From Amblyomma americanum (taxonomy: Eukaryota; Arthropoda; Arachnida; Ixodida; Ixodidae): DNA of 64,000 nucleotides. The position numbers and the translations under genes were made by a program. The notes under the pieces were generated by a model. The model did no database searches, was not told the origin of the DNA, and worked only from the letters and a program-made list of their open reading frames with translations. The stretch is from positions 164,241,183 through 164,305,182 of the forward strand of contig NC_135500.1 of NCBI RefSeq assembly GCF_052857255.1, read 5' to 3'. Numbering within the stretch: position 1 is the stretch's first letter; each line of letters starts with the position of its first letter. This document shows, piece after piece, positions 47,957 to 58,953 of this stretch.

Positions 47957-48251
47957 GCTCATTTCTTTAAAAGGTAAGACTGCGCGAACAAGACAAGGAC
48001 AGGAGACATGGGAACGAAAACGCCACCTCGGGTGCAGATTTCCGACTGTTTATTCATGAATGCAAGCATGTGCTATATAAGCGCAGATTCGAGGCAAATT
48101 GGCAAAGGTGGTTGCGCGCCTGGCTTTCCGCGCTTATATAGCATGTGCTTGCATTTCGCAGAAAACAGTTGGAAATGTGCTCTCGTAATGTCGTTTTCGT
48201 TCCTATGACCCCTGTCCTTGTCTTGTTCGCGCAGTCCGACCTTTTAATGAG
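47957..48251. repeat. Foldback element with about 130-bp imperfect arms
   Basis: Outer arms pair through 'taaaaggt..gactgcgcgaac', 'aagacaaggacagg' and 'gaacgaaaacg'. The pairing continues inward through 'tccgactgttt', 'tgcaagcatgtgctatataa' and 'gcgc', leaving a loop of about 40-50 bases near 48085-48130. Directly outside the left arm is 'gcgggctagttggctc', the same outer motif as the other palindromes. The arms are more diverged than those at 4.4 and 43.7 kb. Confidence 0.85.
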
Positions 48252-48560
48252 TCAGTCTATAGGTCGCCTATAGACAATGATCTTCTCAGGGGTTTGTTGA
48301 CACATATGTACAGACTTTGAACAGACAGAAATCTGCTATAAGTATAAGGCCATAAATCTACAGAATTTCTTTGGCACTCAAACACAAGTTTCTGTTAGAA
48401 CTTCAGTAGGCCTTCGTTTATTGGTAGCCTATGGACAAATTCTGCAAAAAGTCAGCCTCTATAAATTTGTACGCTTTCTAAAGACTGCTTTATAACTTTC
48501 ATGTATTGAGGTTCTATAGACTTTACAGAAAAAATCAATAGACATAGTATAGACTACCTA
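48249..48560. repeat. CTATAGAC-rich segment
   Basis: Starts with the hairpin GTCTATAGG-tcg-CCTATAGAC (48253-48273) and carries further variants of the same word near 48425, 48512 and 48537-48555. This looks like a small repeat with subterminal motif copies, sitting flush against the foldback element at 47957-48251. Confidence 0.4.
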
Positions 48561-51500
48561 CAAAAATTGCTAATAGTATGAAAGCAGACCAGTCACCTTC
48601 CTTACGTCAAACTGTTCTCGTGCAAGTGACTGAAAAGGAAGCTTAACGGTGCTTTGCTTGCTAAGGTGTGAAGTTTTTGTCAGGCCTTGATATGGCATGT
48701 AATGTTTCCAAGTAATCGCACGTTAACTACACTAATGTTAACATTACAAAGGCACACATCCCAGGCAATACGCCAGACCCATTATCCATGGCTAAAAACA
48801 AAAGCTTAGTCGGGGAAGTCGAGTGTTGAGCGAGCGCTTTATAATCTTCGTTTAGCAGGTCAAACGTTACTCCAGAGTCCCCCATCGCAAAGCCGTAGCA
48901 ATGAGAGAAGCTTCTTGTTTCATGTTGCTTCGTTGCTCAGCAGCGAACAGTGAGATGTGCTCATCACAGTTTTTCTAATAACGTACCACTATAATTTGAA
49001 ATATATAGCGAGAACATTACTGAAAGCAAGAAAAAAAAGTTCCGAAGATGGCGGTGGTGCCTTCAAGGCTAGATACTTCGTAAACAGGCATGCTTCACAA
49101 ATATAAATGCAAAAAATGCGTGTTTTTTTCGACCGAAGTGCCTCGGCGGATCGAAATTCCTTTAGTATTCTGCTGATTTATATCGTAATCTACTAGCTTA
49201 TACACGTCGCGAGTATTTCGAACACTTCACTATGGCAAGTAACTTGATGACATGAATAAACGTGGTTACTCGAGTGCCGTCGAGAAAAAAAATGTGAAGA
49301 AAAAAACATTCAGACCAAACACACCAAACAAGAGAATAAATAAGCGCCCCGGCAACGCTCGAACAAGCAGTCCAGCCCTGCAAGAACTTCAGGGGACGGA
49401 AGCACGAGGCGCCAAAGAAGACAGGACTTTAATTCTCCTTTCTTTACGACGTCCTGTGCTAGCATATTTGGAAATCCTTGACCCCTGAACTACTCGCAAG
49501 CCTCACATCAGAAACGGCGAAAGAAAAAAGGAAGCCATAGAAGGCCCGGACCACGGGCCGACGATTTCCCGACTGCTTCAGGCCGCCACCTTCTTCACTC
49601 GCTTCGGACGTTGCCCTATTTCTTGCCATTATGCTTCTAGCGCAGCGAGATCTTTTTGCTTCTTCCAATTTAGACTCGGTAATACGACATACCTGGGTAG
49701 TACTGGAGAGGGCTTGCGATTCCCCGGCGTTTCCATAACCGAAGTCCACGAAGAAAGGAAAAGGCCATAAAAAGGGGCGGACGGTGCCCTGCGCGGTCCC
49801 TCATAAACAAGTGTCCAGGAGCGTCCGGCAGACACTAGGTGTCACATCGTCACCTAAATTTCCTCGTAAATTGGGGCCTGAGCCCTTCGAAGGGCCATCT
49901 TTAATGGACGCCGGAGACAGTTCCTTTATGGCGCCTTCGAGGCAGCTCGTCCTTCGCATGGGGCGCTCGCTGGCTGCGCGTCCTTCCGCTATTTCGAGCG
50001 CTGGTAAGGGGTAGGCGGGGCCGAGGGAGAAATAGAGGGGGAATGTCGTGCCCTTAGGGGTCCTGCCGTCGACGCCGAATTTTATGGTGCCGCATCTCCG
50101 GCTGCACTGTAACAGGCGGCCTGTTTTTATGTTTGCCCCTTTTTTGTTTCGCCTTCAGAGCCTTCCTTTTCTTTCTTAACCATTGGACCATGCCGGCAGA
50201 AAGATGCAAAATATGAAAAACTGCATCGATGAAAACAGTATAAAGAACCAAGCGAGAACCTAAAGCAATGCCCAAGCTACTCGCTCACTACAGAGGAGGA
50301 GGGAATGGGTGAGGGAAAGAATGTTTTTTTTTCGTACAGTCTTCGTAGCGTAGCGGTCGACACTACGTCCTTTAGGGAACCTTCGCGTTTCGTGTGAAGC
50401 GCATAGCATTTGAAGTGCTATCAACGTCAGTATCTGGAAAATCTTCGAATAATACGCTAAGATTTCAAGAAAAGAAGATGATATGTTATTTCGTATCGTA
50501 ACACGTTTAGCTGAGTATGACTTCATAAAACAGTTATTTTTTCTTACTGGCTATACAGAGATATTCTAAATTTACAATGTGTTAAAGACTTCTTGACAGA
50601 AAAGATGGAAGAGCATTTGCAGAGAATAGGATACATTAGAAGTCTGGTCATGCATTGAGTCAGGGCTGTTATATTTTAAAAATCTTTTTATGGTATGGCT
50701 TTCAACAAAGAGCACTGCGAGAACCGCTGGTGGTATTTTTATATTATAAGAATGGTCGTCTTCCTTGAAAAGGAAACACTATCCGGGAAAAAATTAAAGA
50801 AAAAAGTTTCTTCGCCACGTGCTCGTAGGGTGCGTGCAGAAAAAAAACTAAACATAAGCACTTACACTATATCTAAGAATACTTTTCACAAAAAGAAAAA
50901 AAATTCGCTGAAAATCTGTGCAACAATCCGGAAATATCTTTTCATTCTTGCTGCTGCTTTTTCTTTTACGATTTTTACTACGTAGATGTGATGTACACTC
51001 TACCAAAAAAACTAAATAAACCCATCAAGAAAAAACGTCTCATTTTATTACTTTCAACAGAGCTGGCTTTTGAAGGTAAAGGAAAGTGGTGGTCAAGCAA
51101 ATGTTCTGTTGCGTCAGCCTATATTGATTGCATGAATCCTTAACGCATGGACCTCCGCGTTTTAATAGAGCCATGTTACAAAGAAACTACGACATGAGGC
51201 GGGAATAAAGCAAAAGGAGCATGCATAATTGGTGATAGCCTATAGCAGGCGCAGGCTCCTTTTTTTCATTTCGATTCATTTAATCATCTTCTGGTCTCAT
51301 ATGGGTTGCGATTGGTAACTAGAAAAAAGCTATTCTTTACCACAAATTTACAAAGCAGTAGCCACGTTACCGAGTGGCCGCAGATATGACTTAGTACGCT
51401 CGGCTCCAGCTAGTGCTTTGTAAATCCGCTACTAGCACAAATACCGTACTGGGGGTGACATTGCAGGTTGGCAACCTGCGAATAGCTATCAGTGCGTGCG

Positions 51501-51799
51501 AGCTGATGAAATCCTATCCTTTTTTCGGGGTATGTACAGTTCTTTCAAATTGTGCACAATACGGACACAAATTAAACGGTTATAAAAATCGCGAAATTGG
51601 CGTTTGCATTAAGTTTCGCAAGTGAACACAGGCGCAAAAGTAAACTTTATATTGAACGTCTTCGTAAACTTGTTGCAAAAGTGCGCACTTAGTTATTGTG
51701 ATTTAAAATGAAGTTAGCGCGAAAATTAATCAGTATTTTAAAGTTAATTATATTTTCTTTCTTGGACACCTATCACTTTCCTTGCAGTAGCTTGTGACG

Positions 51800-51800
<1 letters not shown>
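48561..51800. other. Noncoding DNA with GC-rich block
   Basis: 49490-50140 is GC-rich with sharp AT-rich flanks and frames open on both strands; I recognised no protein. 50695-50985 is an open, lysine-rich frame without a domain and is probably chance. The remainder is AT-rich. Confidence 0.45.
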
Positions 51801-51879
<79 letters not shown>

Positions 51880-51880
51880 T
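51801..51880. repeat. (AAT)n microsatellite, expanded SINE tail
   Basis: About 26 uninterrupted AAT units. On the minus strand it is the (ATT)n tail of the adjoining SINE. Confidence 0.97.
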
Positions 51881-52106
51881 GGTTTTAGGGAAAGAAAATG
51901 GCGCAGTATCTGTCTCATATATATTTCGGCGGACACCTGAACCGCGCCGTAAGGGAAGAGATAAACGAGTAAGTGAAAGAAGAAATAAAGAAAGAGGTGC
52001 CGTAGTGGAGGGCTCCGGAATAATTTCGACCACCTGGGGACCTTTAACGTTCTCTGACATCGCACAGCACGCGGGCGCCTTAGCTTTTTTCCTCCATCAA
52101 AACGAT
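51881..52106 (-). mobile_element. 5'-truncated Ruka-like SINE, ATT-tailed subfamily, minus strand
   Basis: Minus-strand reading, from its 5' end at 52106, gives 'gatggaggaaaaaagctaag', 'gcgcccgcgtgctgtgcgat', 'ggtccccaggtggtcgaaat', 'tattccggagccctccacta', the pyrimidine-rich block, 'ggcgcggttcaggtgtccgc' and 'ccaa', then the long (ATT)n tail. The tRNA-like head is absent. Confidence 0.93.
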
Positions 52107-53010
52107 GTCCAAAGTTTAATTTCATTGCTTGAAATTAAACTTAGGACAGAGAAGCGAGCTACAGCAATGAAAACGAAAGATGTAACTTTAAAGGGGCTCT
52201 GAGAACAAACTCTGCAAACTCATCCGGGGGTGGCCGAGAGATAGGCGGCGAGATGAGATTGTGAAATTGCTTGCGACACAGAGACTGTGACTACCTGAAG
52301 CAAAAGTTAATCGTAGGTCAGTGGTAAAAGAATATATGTTGTAGCGGACGTATTCCTGCTAATTATGATGGTGAATACCCTCCTCCATCCATCTTCGCCG
52401 AAACCGAAGTTTCGGAAAACGCCGTCAGCCGGAAATTGGCATTGGCTATTTGGTCTGGGATTGTACAGGGCTATCCATGAAGCTTTTTATGCCCGTAAGC
52501 CCGGCTGTGAGCAGTGTTTCGCACTGTTACGTCTTCGAGGATCACATAGCGCGTGCACTCAAATGGCAAACTCGCGGCTTGCTGAGGTCTAGTAAGCTGT
52601 TACACAAGCAGCTCGTGAAACTGCGGCGCAGATCACAATTCTCCAGGAGTATATTCCATGCTCTGATTAATCACTCGACCTGGCACCCTAAGATCGTCAC
52701 ATTTCTCGGCTTCTTCAGGATGCGCCTCGTGGCGTCAAGCTCAGAATGAACGGTAATGCTTAAGAAGTGGCGCAAACACAGCTTAAGGGTCCGCTTGAAG
52801 GATTTTTGCCTTCCATAATCACGGCATCGAGGAAGCAGTGGCCCACATGAGTTGAACGCGCTTGATGCTGTATTGAAATACGCCGAATTATTTCTCACGT
52901 CATCTATGCATTTTTTGAAAGAAAAAGAACTAAGAATACTCTTTGACTTCCGTTTGTTGCAGTGAGTTGCAGTTTAACACGAGGCGCGATTGACTGCGGC
53001 GGTAGCGTGC
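52107..53010 (+). other. Possible upstream part of the decayed LINE
   Basis: An open frame at 52450-52749 lies in the same reading frame as the RT fragments that follow at 53011. It could be the degraded linker between endonuclease and RT. I recognise no motif in it, and an antisense open frame at 52671-52898 competes, so this is conjecture. Confidence 0.25.
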
Positions 53011-54640
53011 CAACCTATCACGCTTTCTAATGTTGAATTTAATATCTTCGTTTAAATCCTTTCAAATCGGCTACTGCTTGCCATGTCTACTTTGATTGGA
53101 CGGGATCAAACATGCGGCTTGAGGGGGTTGGTCAATACAGTCTAATCTACATGTAGCGCGCACGGTGTTGCAGTATTGTTAAAAGAACTCTTCTACGCGC
53201 TTGACTGTTAATGGCTGCTTCTCACAACCAGTGTGAATTCAGTCCTCTGTGATGCATGATTGTCCCAGCTCCTGTTCGCATTATGATTGGAGCCACTTTG
53301 TCTAAGTGTTATAAACAGTGCAGCTGTCAGTTGTTTTCGTATTATGGGTCACGATCTGAAGTTATTAGCCTATGCGGATGACCTCGCGTTTTTCTGCGCT
53401 GATAAACGAAGCATCCATGAGGTTACTCGTTTAACAGAAGACTTCGGTTGAGTGTCAGGAGATCGATTTAATCGTTGAAGAGTTGCTGTCTCTGGTTTTG
53501 GTATGTGGGGAACGACACCTGCCGAATAGGCTGATATGCAATTGGCACGTACGCCACCAAATTACCTTGGCGTTTCTTTGAGTGCCTATAAGCATAGTGA
53601 ACATTACTGGAAAGACCGCGTGCCAACTCTTCAGTGCTATCCTCAGACTTTTGTTCCCCATGGTCTCCCAATTTTTGGCGGGGCGATAGCATGCAATTTG
53701 TTTCTCGCCACTAAAATTTATTATGTACTCCAAAGTATTCATTGCAAAAGGGTTTATATCCAGCGTCTTCACAGACTTTCCGCAACTTTTGTGTGGGATT
53801 CCTCTTTTGAACCAATGAGGCATGATAACCTTTTTTCGGCCTGTAAACGCTGGTGGCCTTGGTTTAAGTCCGCCTGTATGTCCGACAGATAGTTTAACAT
53901 TTCGTGTTATCCCGAGTCACTACACACTCAATGGTGCGTGCATTCTTCTAAGTAAATTTTGTTCATGCTTCACCAAGCCTCATTGTACCTTCTAATGTTT
54001 CTGATCGTCTGTGTTTGTGGGGATTCATGCATGAGTTGTATTGGCTACTCGTTTCCTACTTAATGGTATTTCTCCTGAGTCTCTTTATTTGGTGCCGTGG
54101 AAAAGGTTGTACAAGGAGTTAGTTTGTGTGCTCTTCCCTACGCCAATTTTTCACTCAGTGTATTTTGGTTTACCAGGACATGACGTATACTCATGGGAGT
54201 ACATAAAATGCCCCTCTCGACATGTAAAAAAAACATTTTTTAAGCTACACACACAGAGACATTATGGTTAAAACATGACTAGAGAAAAACGGTAATTTTG
54301 AGCCTGCGAATAACTGCCGCATTTCTGATGCTCCTGAAGCGATTGAGCATTGTTTCATCAATTGTAAAGATGCAATACACTTCTGGGACATCATGCAACG
54401 GATACTGAAAAAAGACTTTATTTGACGGTGCATTCTGTACGATATCAGAGTGCATTGCCATTTGTTCATGAATCTTCGGAAATTTTATTTTTAATTAGAA
54501 TACATAAGGTCCGGAAAACATGCATGATCGACCGACATTGTGAATTTGTTGTTTCTGCTAAAGACCATTTCAGAAGAATAATTATACACGTAAAATAATT
54601 GTATGCCCAGACCGAGTTTTAACCGCAGTGGTACTCACTG
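53011..54640 (+). pseudogene. Decayed LINE reverse transcriptase (non-LTR retrotransposon)
   Basis: Starts in RT with 'QPITLSNVEFNIFV' and 'LIGRDQTCGLRG', and reaches the catalytic 'LAYADDLAFF' (YADD codons 53371-53382). It continues in the same frame with 'NYLGVSLSAYKHSEHYW', 'CNLFLATKIYYVLQSIHCKR' and 'RLHRLSATFVWDSSFE' to a stop at 53890-53892. A frame change gives 54041-54271 ('KRLYKELVCVLFPTPIFHSV', 'FFKLHT'). A second gives a C-terminal zinc-knuckle-like block 'CRISDAPEAIEHCFINC' (from 54315) and 'FWDIMQRILKKDF'. At least four in-frame stops and two frameshifts make it non-functional. The order RT then C-terminal CxxxxxxxxxxHxxxC suits a Jockey/CR1/I-group LINE. It resembles proteins labelled tick transposon, but the clade needs a search. 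The apurinic endonuclease end is missing or unrecognisable. Confidence 0.9.
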
Positions 54641-54851
54641 GTAGCGCTGTGCTGTTCATTACCTTTTTTCTTGTTCTTTGTTGCTTAGATGTGTCGTATT
54701 ATGATGCATTAGCTATGTACTCTGCACTGACTCTTTTCTAATGCTTCGTTGCTTTGGTGTGCTGATTTTCTACTGTTTTCTTAATGTTTGTCGGTGGCTC
54801 ATGCACATAACACATCGCATCATTGTAATTTGCACGATGTCGAAAAAAAAG
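54641..54851 (+). mobile_element. Probable LINE 3' untranslated region and A-tail
   Basis: T-rich noncoding sequence follows the last recognisable LINE codons and ends in a run of eight A at 54843-54850. This is the expected place and form for a LINE 3' end. Confidence 0.5.
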
Positions 54852-54936
54852 CGGCGATAGCCTAATGCTCACGTGCCGTGGCCAGTGAAGCTGATCTGTT
54901 CGCGCAGCCGCGGGCTCTAAACCCAATCGCAGCAGT
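54852..54936 (+). mobile_element. Degenerate tRNA-like head next to LINE tail
   Basis: An A-box-like 'gatagcctaatgctcacg' and a weak B-box-like 'cgggctctaaaccc' occur at tRNA-like spacing directly after the LINE A-run. Several consensus positions are lost, so this may be chance. Confidence 0.25.
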
Positions 54937-57900
54937 ATTTATTTCATATAAGTTGGCCAAGTTCACATTAAATGTCTCGTTTATTTCCCGCCATTCTGCA
55001 GAATATGTGACCAATTTCAGATGCTTCACCACGCACCGTAATTTTTCAGGTTATAAAACCAATATTGCTTTCGCATTAAAACGTGAAGTGGGTTAACAGA
55101 TGCACCATGATTAATTTGTTACCATTTATCTTCAACAGAAAACTTTTGTATCGGTTTCTTAGGGTTAGGAATCTTGGTAGCGCATCACTACACTGGAAAC
55201 ACAAATGTGCTTTTCCGCCGCGTGTTCTGCATTAAAATAACAACACCTGATATTTGAACCACTACCAAACAATCTACGTCCGCCATCCATGAGTCATCCA
55301 CCCATTTGAAGCCCATGCAGCAGCGAACATGAAAGCGACCATGAAATCGAATTCAAAGACGCAGTTGGAAAGCCAGCTGTCCTCCAAAAGAACCAGACAC
55401 CTCGCCACCCGAGCCACCCACTGCCACGTTCGACCCGCCTCTGCCCACCTTTACCTTCCTGAAAAGTTCTGTGGCGAGTGTGAAGCCTCGGCTAGAGTCA
55501 AAGCGTGAAAGTAATCCTCGAAGGTAAATCCAAATGTTCTTGTAGAGTTTCCCGCGTCAGATGTCAGATTGTCCCGAAATTTTTTTGATGTTTAAGGTTG
55601 CTGATGCTGTGCGGTGTTTCGTTAGAAGTTTCTGTGCATCAATTTCCTGCTTCTTTTGTTTTGATCCACCCTTCATTCAATACCACATGCGGCTACTAAG
55701 AAAGTTTGCTAGATACAAAGTTTTCACATTCTAGGCTAGAGGTGCTACTCACAGAAGGAGTAAGCTGTGGCTAGTACCATTGTTACTGAAGCTATGTCGT
55801 GCACTTATTTGTTTGCTTAGGTTTGGTTTCTATATCACTGAACACTTCTTGCTAAGACGGCTTTCTTATCACTAGTGTTATCGTGCATTCTGCTGCTCTT
55901 TTGCTCCTAGATATTACTACTCTGCGCAGAAACAGTGAGCTTCCTTTCCTTAAAGGAAGCAGCCTTTCCTTATCACAAATGCCACTGTCAACTGAATATT
56001 AAGCTATGTGAAGTAAATTACCAAAAGGCTGTCTGTAGAAAAGAAACAGTGCTACGAAGGTGCCTATGGTACACTGACATTGATTTTAACGTGAGCCAAT
56101 AAACTGGTTTTTTTTATTTACTACCACAGACAGTTTGCAATTCATGAGTCCATAAACCTGCCTTCGTCTAATCACCCTCATACATTCTTCCCCTTTTGAG
56201 CTCGAACGATTGCGTCAAAAATGTCGCAATTCTTTAGTCGAAGAAAGTTTTAAAACGCGCGCGAAGCGCCAAGGGAGTGCTTAAGATCAATTCTCCCGCG
56301 CAGTTCCCACTGTCTTCGCCATTCCATCTGAAAGTGCAATAAACCTCAAATCTGCAACGGCGAAGCACAAGTCGTCGCCAAACTGCTCCAGCTGTCGCTC
56401 TGACGTGCCAAGTCGTGAAATGACCTTCATCGAACCAGCAGCAGCAGCAGCAGAAGCGGCAACGGGGAGTCGCACAGCCCAGCCCCCGCCGGCGTGTTCA
56501 CCGTTCGTGACAGCGGCCCGAGACTGGCGACGTATGTCGATCGCTTTTCATAGTTCATCTAAACAACCCTGACAGCTCGCGACGTCTCCCGTTCCGTCTC
56601 ACTTTTTGTCATCTCTCCGGACACCCTTTCACCCTCTTTGTCTTCAACCCTTTCTCTCCTCCGTTTTTCTCCACCCTGCCTTTTTGTCGCACCCTCTCAA
56701 CTTAACCCACGCTGTCTCGTTTTTCCTTCCCTCCGTCGTATGGTTCCTGCTAGACAGGGAGGAATGGGGACCGATACTCAGAGACAAAGGAATAGAAGAA
56801 AGGACTTGACTGCCAGCCGAGAAAGCCGCCGCTGATACAGGAAACCCCGTGACATCGAAGACAAATCGGAAGGAAAAGCGAATCCGAGGAAGGGAGCGGA
56901 AGAGGAAGAGAAAAATTGCCATCGCTAGGGGAGCCAATGAGTCTCAATCTGAACGTATCGGTGACACATTGCCGATGCTCGTCCGTACTTTTGTTTTGCT
57001 CCGCCCTGTTTATTTCAGGCGCCCTCCTCCTCCTTTTACGGTTTTTTCCATGCATCCAAACTCAGGAATTTGTATTTCTTTTTGTGTGTGTATCTAGCAG
57101 GGCTCAGTAGAATGCTTGCATGATGCCATCACTTCGGTTTGGCCTTTGCCGTAAGCCAGCACCCAAAGTCAAAACTGCATTACAATGACACCGGCCTGCT
57201 AATATAGCATTTGGCAGTCCACAGCGTGGGCAATTGCCATTCTTACGCAGTTTACTGAACTGAAAAATGGGGTGGAATTGCACCCTGTTTGTAACCATAA
57301 TTGTGATTTACGTCCATTGATTCTTCGGTATGGCGAAGCAAAGGTTTTCTATAGCAAAGTGAAGAAATTATTCTTCCTTAAAAGGCCTCGGAGATGAAGA
57401 AGTTTGCAGTTTCCAATCTAAGGCGCGAAAAGCATTATGCATTACTAAGCCTGAATATATTATGCATCTTCCAACCTGGCTACTCAAAGTGCCCTCATAA
57501 CTAGTTTGTAGATTACAACCCCATGAAATGTGATGAAGGTCACAAGATTTGTTGGTGCTTTAAGCTCTATAACGTGGATATTTTTTCAATGTAGTGCTAT
57601 CGCCTCCCTGCAAGTTTCTAGGAAAAATAGCGGTGAGCCCCAGGCTGAAATTTTAATCTTGTTACAAAGTTGTAGCTTGTCAGCCTGTACGATGAATCTT
57701 CGAACCGCTTTTTTTTTTTAAACGAGTAAAATTTTATGCACTATCAATATATTAATTTCGCCTTCATAAATTATCGGTACCAAGAACGAGTTGCCAGTAG
57801 AAAGGAATGCGAAGTGGGGTGTAGCAAATGGACATTGCCAGGACGCATGTGTAATTTATTGCACATAAAGAAAAGTTATTTACGTGGCCATACATACTGA

Positions 57901-58157
57901 GTTTTAGTTTTCCTGATTTGTTTAACGATTCGTGGATTTTTGTCACTGAATAAATTTTGCTATCATTCCTCGAAGCCACTAACTTAGCTTGAGAGAAGCT
58001 TCACCTTAGGTTGTTTTTGTCCTCTGTAGCGTTTACATTATGGAAACGCCTACATAGAAACCTCCGATATACGCACCGTTCATAGCGCTATCTGTAATAC
58101 TTTTTGCTTGGCACATTTCTTGGCATAGTGTTTCGCGAACTGTATACTAAATCATGT
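54937..58157. other. Noncoding DNA
   Basis: Holds a (CAG)6 run near 56440-56457 on the plus strand and a GC-richer patch at 56400-56950. A minus-strand open frame at 57104-57298 contains a CPRCGLPNAILAGRCHC cysteine cluster but no family match. No gene is called. Confidence 0.45.
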
Positions 58158-58953
58158 ACAGGCGTGAGAAAAAGTGGCGAGACCACGGATCCATCGGCAG
58201 CAGCGAGTTCGGGGCCGGACCGCGTAAGTGCTATCTCAATTCCCATGCTTGCGGCGAGAGTGCCCCGAGTGACGACAAACTTCGCCCTCGCTTTCGCACT
58301 AGTATTTATTATGCTTGATAAATTCCTAGTGCGGCATTCGGCTACTCTGCCGCTGACGGTCGCGACGGAGAGGAGCACGCATCGTAAAGTGTCCAGGACA
58401 GGTGCTGTCGCCCCGAAGTAGAGCAAGCGGGCGGCAACGGGGCGTCAAACCATTGCGCTCCGAGTGGTAAAGGCCCGTTTGATGTTAGTCGCCCGTATTT
58501 TTTGTATTTTGCGCACACAGAAGAAAGAGTGGGTTGTCTTTAATCTTTAGTTTTGAATTCGCCTGCAGAAAGTTTTCGCCCTCTAATTCATCTAATACCG
58601 TATTCCAAACGGCAATCCGGAACAGGCTTTCCTGCTTCAGGAACCAGAAAGCGCGTTTCTAAGTGGGATTTGGATTCATATTTTCAGTTCTGATTGGCTA
58701 CGTTATGTCGCGACGTGTTTTGTGTTCCTTCGTTTCCTCCCCTTCGTTGCAAGCGTTAGCAGCAGAGTCAGCGAACACCGCACTAGAAATTTATCAAGCA
58801 TGCTAAGCATCCGTGCGATAGCGAGAGCGAAGTTTTCCTCAGTCGGAGAAATCTCGCATCGAGTGCGTGGCGCGAGATAGCAGCACCGCGATGTGGCCCA
58901 GCAGCCACTTCTACTGCCGGAGCCGTGGTCTCTCCACTTTCGCTCACAACTGT
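58158..58953. mobile_element. Candidate nonautonomous DNA transposon with long TIRs
   Basis: The left end 'acaggcgtgagaaaaagtgg' and the reverse complement of the right end 'acagttgtgagcgaaagtgg' match at 15 of 20 positions. Pairing then continues inward through 'gagaccac', 'gagatagca', 'gcgaagttt', 'atttatcaagcat' and 'gccgcactag', giving inverted repeats of about 200 bases (58158-58370 and 58730-58953) around a centre of about 360 bases. Flanks are 'catgt' and 'cattt', possibly a degenerate duplication of 'cat'. The opposed open frames at 58088-58426 lie within the left repeat and encode no transposase I recognise. I cannot assign a superfamily. Confidence 0.75.

Noticed and set aside
51748..52125. 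125-codon open frame with poly-Ile
   Set aside because: It is the translation of the SINE and its AAT microsatellite.
58088..58426. Opposed open frames of about 105-112 codons
   Set aside because: They lie in the inverted terminal repeat of the candidate transposon, whose partner copy does not keep the frame; no transposase motif.
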